The position numbers were made by a program, and so were the translations under genes. Source: Megaera_A sp965233855 (lineage in GTDB: Bacteria; Pseudomonadota; Alphaproteobacteria; Rickettsiales; Rickettsiaceae). From it: a DNA stretch of 64,000 nt. The notes beneath the pieces were generated by a model. It was not told where the DNA came from and searched no databases. It saw only the letters and a list, made by a program, of their open reading frames with translations. The stretch spans positions 1,116,001 to 1,180,000 of the forward strand of contig OZ247586.1 of assembly GCA_965233855.1 (NCBI GenBank). Direction: 5' to 3'. This document shows positions 60,416 through 64,000 of this stretch, piece after piece. Positions within the stretch are counted from its first letter, which is position 1. Each line of letters begins with the position of its first letter.

Positions 60416-62983
60416 ATGAACATAGACAAATTTACAGCTGCAAGCAGATCCGTCCTTTCAACTGCACAATTAATAGCTGCAAAAAATAATCATCAACAAA
60501 TTCTTCCGTTGCATTTTTTGGTAGCTCTATTAACTGATGAAAATAATATAATTGCAAACCTAATTAATATAGTTGGCGGTGATATTCAAGCCATCACCAC
60601 AAAATGTGATGAAGAACTTGCAAAAATACCAAATGTTGAAGTCAGTGGAGGTGGGCAAATATCCATGTCTTCCGAAGGGCTAAAACTACTTGAAAAAGCT
60701 CTATCACTTGCAAAAGCAAATAAAGATAGCTTTGTAACAATTGAAAGAATTTTTGAAGCACTAACTCAAGATAAGACTAAAGCAGGAAAAATCTTACAAG
60801 AGAATTCCATCGATCCTAAAAAAACATCTGCAGCAATTCTAAGCATGAGAAAAGGTCGCACCGCTGACTCTGAATCTGCCGAAGAAAGCTATGATGCATT
60901 ATTAAAATATGGCAGAGATGTAACTGAACTTGCTGCTGAAGGTAAACTTGACCCTATAATTGGACGAGATGAAGAAATACGCAGAGCTATTCAAGTTCTT
61001 TCAAGACGCTCGAAAAATAATCCAGTGTTAATTGGTGAACCTGGTGTTGGAAAAACAGCTATTATTGAAGGCTTAGCACAGAGAATTTACTCTAAAGATG
61101 TACCTGAATCATTGATGCATTGTAAAATCATTGAACTCGATATGGGAGCCCTGATTGCAGGCGCAAAGTTCCGCGGTGAATTTGAAGAACGACTAAAAGC
61201 TGTACTTAACGAAATCAAGGAAGCTAGTGGTGAAATTATCTTATTTATCGATGAATTACATTTATTAGTTGGTGCTGGTAAAACTGATGGAGCTATGGAT
61301 GCTTCCAACCTGTTAAAACCAATGCTTGCACGCGGAGAACTTCACTGCATTGGAGCAACTACACTTGACGAATATCGTAAATATATTGAAAAAGATACTG
61401 CTCTTGCAAGGCGCTTCCAATCTGTGTATGTATCAGAACCAACTGTTGAGGATACTATATCCATTATGCGTGGAATCAAAGATCGATATGAAGTGCATCA
61501 TGGCGTATCCATTTCCGATAATGCAATAATCTCTGCAGCGACATTGTCCAACAGATATATTACTGATAGATTTTTACCAGATAAAGCCATCGATCTTCTT
61601 GATGAAGCTGCTAGCCGTCTAAAAATTGAAATCTCTAGTAAACCTGAGGAACTAGATGAATTAGATCGACGTATTATTCAAATAAAAATTGAATTATCAG
61701 CTCTAAAAAAAGAAAAAGATGAAAATTCTAAAAAGAAAGTAACAAAACTATCTGATGAACTAAAAACTTTAGAATCTAAATCTATGGATTTGAGTTCAAA
61801 ATGGCTTGCTGAAAAAAATAAAATGCAGTCTGCTCAAAAAGTAAAAGAAGAATTAGAAAATGCAAAAACTAATCTTGAAAAAGCCGAAAGAAGTGGGGAT
61901 CTAACAAGAGCAAGTGAAATTAAATATGGAGTCATTCCAGAACTCTCTGAAAAACTAAAACTATCTGAAGCAAACTCAGAAAACAAGCTTCTTAAAGAAA
62001 GGGTCACAGAACAAGATATTGCAACTCTTGTATCTAAAATTACAGGAATCCCAGTTGATAACATGCTATCTAGTGAGCGTGAGAAACTATTAGCATTAGA
62101 AGAAAACTTAGGAAAAACAGTTATCGGCCAAGATGATGCGATTGCTGCAGTTAGTGATTCTGTCAGACGTTCTAGAGCTGGGATTCAAGATCAGAACAGA
62201 CCTCTTGGCTCATTTTTATTCCTTGGACCAACAGGCGTAGGAAAAACCGAATTAACTAAAGCTTTAGCAGAATTTCTATTTAGCGACAGATCGGCAGTTC
62301 TAAGAATTGACATGTCTGAATATATGGAAAAACACTCAATTGCACGCCTTATAGGAGCTCCTCCTGGATATGTTGGATATGATCAAGGTGGAGTGCTAAC
62401 TGAAGCTGTAAGAAGAAGGCCTTATCAAATTATTCTCTTTGATGAAGTAGAAAAAGCGCATCCAGATGTCTTTAATATTATGCTACAGATTCTAGATGAA
62501 GGTAGACTAACTGATAGCCAAGGAACACTTGTTGATTTTAAGAATACTATTATTATCCTAACATCAAATTTAGGTTCAGAAATACTTGTCAATCAACCGG
62601 ATGGTGAAGATACAAACAAAGTCTATAAGCAAGTCATGGGCATTGTGCAATCATCATTCCGCCCAGAGTTTCTGAATAGATTAGATGAAATAATCCTCTT
62701 TCACCGTCTAAATAGATCACATATGAATAGAATAGTAGAAATTCAATTAGAACAATTAAAAAATATAATTGCTGCCCAAAATATTTCTCTAAAGTTTGAT
62801 GATAAAGCTATAAATTGGCTTGGAAATAAAGGCTACGACCCAGCATTTGGCGCCAGACCTTTAAAAAGAGTTATACAAAGAGATGTTCAGAATTCACTAG
62901 CAAAAGATTTATTAGCTGGGAAATATAGCGCTGGTCAAACGATAAATTTATCTGCAAATGATCAGAACTTAATAATAAGCTAA
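60416..62983 (+). CDS. clpB: ATP-dependent disaggregase ClpB
   Basis: This 855-residue AAA+ hexamer rescues aggregated proteins together with DnaK. The N-terminal Clp domain (1-145) begins MNIDKFTAASRSVLSTAQ. AAA1 (about 155-400) has Walker A GEPGVGKT and FIDELHLLVGAG. The coiled-coil middle domain (about 405-525) distinguishes ClpB from ClpA. AAA2 has GPTGVGKT and VEKAHPDVFNI. The C-terminal FGARPLKRVIQ is sensor 2. Length is typical. A long palindrome follows the gene. Heat-shock control is usual, but I do not see a clear heat-shock promoter in the short upstream gap. Confidence 0.98.
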   Translation: MNIDKFTAASRSVLSTAQLIAAKNNHQQILPLHFLVALLTDENNIIANLINIVGGDIQAITTKCDEELAKIPNVEVSGGGQISMSSEGLKLLEKALSLAKANKDSFVTIERIFEALTQDKTKAGKILQENSIDPKKTSAAILSMRKGRTADSESAEESYDALLKYGRDVTELAAEGKLDPIIGRDEEIRRAIQVLSRRSKNNPVLIGEPGVGKTAIIEGLAQRIYSKDVPESLMHCKIIELDMGALIAGAKFRGEFEERLKAVLNEIKEASGEIILFIDELHLLVGAGKTDGAMDASNLLKPMLARGELHCIGATTLDEYRKYIEKDTALARRFQSVYVSEPTVEDTISIMRGIKDRYEVHHGVSISDNAIISAATLSNRYITDRFLPDKAIDLLDEAASRLKIEISSKPEELDELDRRIIQIKIELSALKKEKDENSKKKVTKLSDELKTLESKSMDLSSKWLAEKNKMQSAQKVKEELENAKTNLEKAERSGDLTRASEIKYGVIPELSEKLKLSEANSENKLLKERVTEQDIATLVSKITGIPVDNMLSSEREKLLALEENLGKTVIGQDDAIAAVSDSVRRSRAGIQDQNRPLGSFLFLGPTGVGKTELTKALAEFLFSDRSAVLRIDMSEYMEKHSIARLIGAPPGYVGYDQGGVLTEAVRRRPYQIILFDEVEKAHPDVFNIMLQILDEGRLTDSQGTLVDFKNTIIILTSNLGSEILVNQPDGEDTNKVYKQVMGIVQSSFRPEFLNRLDEIILFHRLNRSHMNRIVEIQLEQLKNIIAAQNISLKFDDKAINWLGNKGYDPAFGARPLKRVIQRDVQNSLAKDLLAGKYSAGQTINLSANDQNLIIS

Positions 62984-62994
62984 TATAATTGCAT

Positions 62995-63039
62995 TATGCA
63001 GCACCTATGAATCCATAATTAATTCATAGGTGCTGCATA
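62995..63039. terminator. Long palindrome, bidirectional terminator candidate
   Basis: The perfect 17-bp inverted repeat ATGCAGCACCTATGAAT (62996-63012) and its complement at 63022-63038 are joined by a 9-base loop, between the convergent ends of clpB and the XRE gene. There is no strong T tract, so bidirectional termination is likely but not certain. Confidence 0.6.
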
Positions 63040-63079
63040 TATATAAAAATATTATAAAAACCAGCTAACAGCTAAGTCT

Positions 63080-63496
63080 TCATGTCATTATTTTAACTAA
63101 TTCAATAATTTTCTTGCGACTTTGAGGACTACCGATTTCACCAAAAGCTTTAATCAAATTCACTATTTCCTTTTCGGAAACTGATTCAGATTCACCCGCA
63201 TCATATGAAGCTTCTTCTTCTGCAAGGGCGGCACCTATCGCAGCACTACTATCTTCATTTTGATCGTAGAAGTAGCTAATTGGGACTTTTAAATATTTTG
63301 CAAATGCAAATAGCTTCCCACTAAAAATGCGATTTGTAGCCTTTTCATATTTTTGCACTTGTTGAATACTAACATCAACGGCTTTGCCCAAATCATTCTG
63401 ACTTAAACCCAAAATCATTCTTCGCATCTTAAGCCTACGGCTAACAAGCTTATCAACGCTATCAGCTCTTCCTTTAGTTTCCGGTTGTTCAGACAT
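63080..63496 (-). CDS. XRE-family transcriptional regulator
   Basis: This 138-residue protein has an N-terminal helix-turn-helix domain of the XRE/Cro type: RLKMRRMILGLSQNDLGKAV, VSIQQVQKYEKATNRIFSGK, then LKVPISYFYD, the standard third part. The C-terminal 60 residues are acidic and end in a helical SPQSRKKIIELVKIMT, and may take part in dimerisation. The layout is that of compact XRE regulators found conserved in alphaproteobacteria. The target is unknown. It is read toward clpB and is separated from the lnt gene by about 68 bp. Confidence 0.88.
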   Translation of the reverse strand: MSEQPETKGRADSVDKLVSRRLKMRRMILGLSQNDLGKAVDVSIQQVQKYEKATNRIFSGKLFAFAKYLKVPISYFYDQNEDSSAAIGAALAEEEASYDAGESESVSEKEIVNLIKAFGEIGSPQSRKKIIELVKIMT

Positions 63497-63564
63497 TTAA
63501 TTACTTAAATTTATTTACATTAACCCACAGTATTAATGTTAAAAATACTAGTTACTACCAAATC

Positions 63565-64000
63565 TTACAAGAACTTTTTTGATTTAAATAACCAGAAATA
63601 CATAAACATAACAGCTAACTGCAACATCAGAACAGTGAAAAGCCAGACAAAAAGGGAATTATAACCATATTCCGAATATATAGTTGATTCCAATAATTTT
63701 AGTGGGATCAGATCATCAATAACATCAATCTCATTTAATTCTAACCTTCGTAGAACTCTGCCAACTGGGTCAATAATAGCAGATATTCCATTATTACCAG
63801 ACCTAATCATCGGTAATCCATTCTCAATTGCTCGCATTCTACTAATTTCAAAATGTTGGTATGGCCCTGAACTTTTTCCATACCAAGCATCATTTGTAAT
63901 ATTCACTATTAAGTCAGCTTGGCTGTTAGCAATTCTTACTTCCTCAGAAAAAATAGATTCATAACAAACTAGTGGTTGAATATACAAGTTTAAAGATTCC
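63565..64000 (-). CDS. lnt: Apolipoprotein N-acyltransferase, C-terminal part
   Basis: The window holds about 145 C-terminal residues of a membrane enzyme of the nitrilase superfamily that N-acylates lipoproteins, completing their maturation. The presumed catalytic cysteine is in PLVCYESIF, and the following SQADLIVNITNDAWYGKSSGP, the ISRMRAIENGLPMIRSGNNG segment and the last membrane helix are typical of Lnt. The 5' end lies beyond position 64000 because the frame remains open to the edge. The many lipoproteins in this window (17 kDa, LpoA-like, small lipoproteins) are likely clients. Confidence 0.93.
   Translation of the reverse strand, partial: ESLNLYIQPLVCYESIFSEEVRIANSQADLIVNITNDAWYGKSSGPYQHFEISRMRAIENGLPMIRSGNNGISAIIDPVGRVLRRLELNEIDVIDDLIPLKLLESTIYSEYGYNSLFVWLFTVLMLQLAVMFMYFWLFKSKKFL

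Noticed and set aside
1..64000. CRISPR array
   Set aside because: No regularly spaced short repeats with unique spacers were seen. The only tandem repeat is the coding 57-bp one.

Overview
The window is AT-rich, tightly packed DNA from an alphaproteobacterium, most likely of the order Rickettsiales. Pointers are a 17 kDa surface-antigen-type lipoprotein, a DUF2610 protein, an IalB-type protein, a membrane-anchored cytochrome c, the order secF, efp, suhB-like, a transporter-histidine kinase fusion, and many decaying accessory genes. A flagellar stator pair (motA, motB) argues for a flagellum-bearing rickettsial lineage (for example Midichloriaceae-like) rather than Rickettsia itself. The genus cannot be fixed from the sequence alone.

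Layout. 0-11 kb: rpsL-rpsG, a PAP2 phosphatase, NfeD, cytochrome c, tsaD, a serine hydrolase, htpG, a DUF167 protein, a lytic transglycosylase, a methyltransferase and lpdA. 11-17 kb is an accessory and decay zone: a frameshifted PKD-domain gene, an unknown 292-residue protein, and an ankyrin gene broken by an IS481-family and an IS982-family element. 17-21 kb: DUF2610, suhB-like, efp, secF, rplT-rpmI. 20.6-22.6 kb: an ankyrin/lipoprotein gene pair behind a structured leader, next to IS982 copy 2. 22.7-28.9 kb: rsmI with a divergent LpoA-like lipoprotein, an apparent operon for a proline-rich WH2-like candidate actin effector with a prepilin-peptidase-like protein, and rpmH-rnpA. 29-30.6 kb: an IS6-family element, a twin-TM protein and a non-coding stretch with DnaA-box-like sites. 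30.6-41 kb: transporters, HIT, Nudix with a dead GNAT gene, MFS, AEC permease, malic enzyme and an SSS-histidine kinase. 41-53.4 kb: motAB, tadA, a CDF exporter, the 17 kDa lipoprotein, znuC-GNAT-znuB, an LtaS-like transferase, tRNA-Val, IalB and coxB-coxA-ctaB. 53.5-55.7 kb: IS982 copy 3 and a second, decayed copy of the leader/ankyrin/lipoprotein cassette. 55.7-64 kb: PBP1A, miaB, an ABC permease, clpB, an XRE regulator and the C-terminal part of lnt.

The housekeeping genes are all intact, so the frameshifts concentrated in accessory genes look like genuine decay rather than sequencing noise. Two points stand out. First, two diverged cassettes share a structured leader RNA followed by an overlapping ankyrin-like and lipoprotein gene pair. 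Second, removing two insertion sequences and one copy of each target duplication restores the reading frame of the broken ankyrin gene through both junctions.
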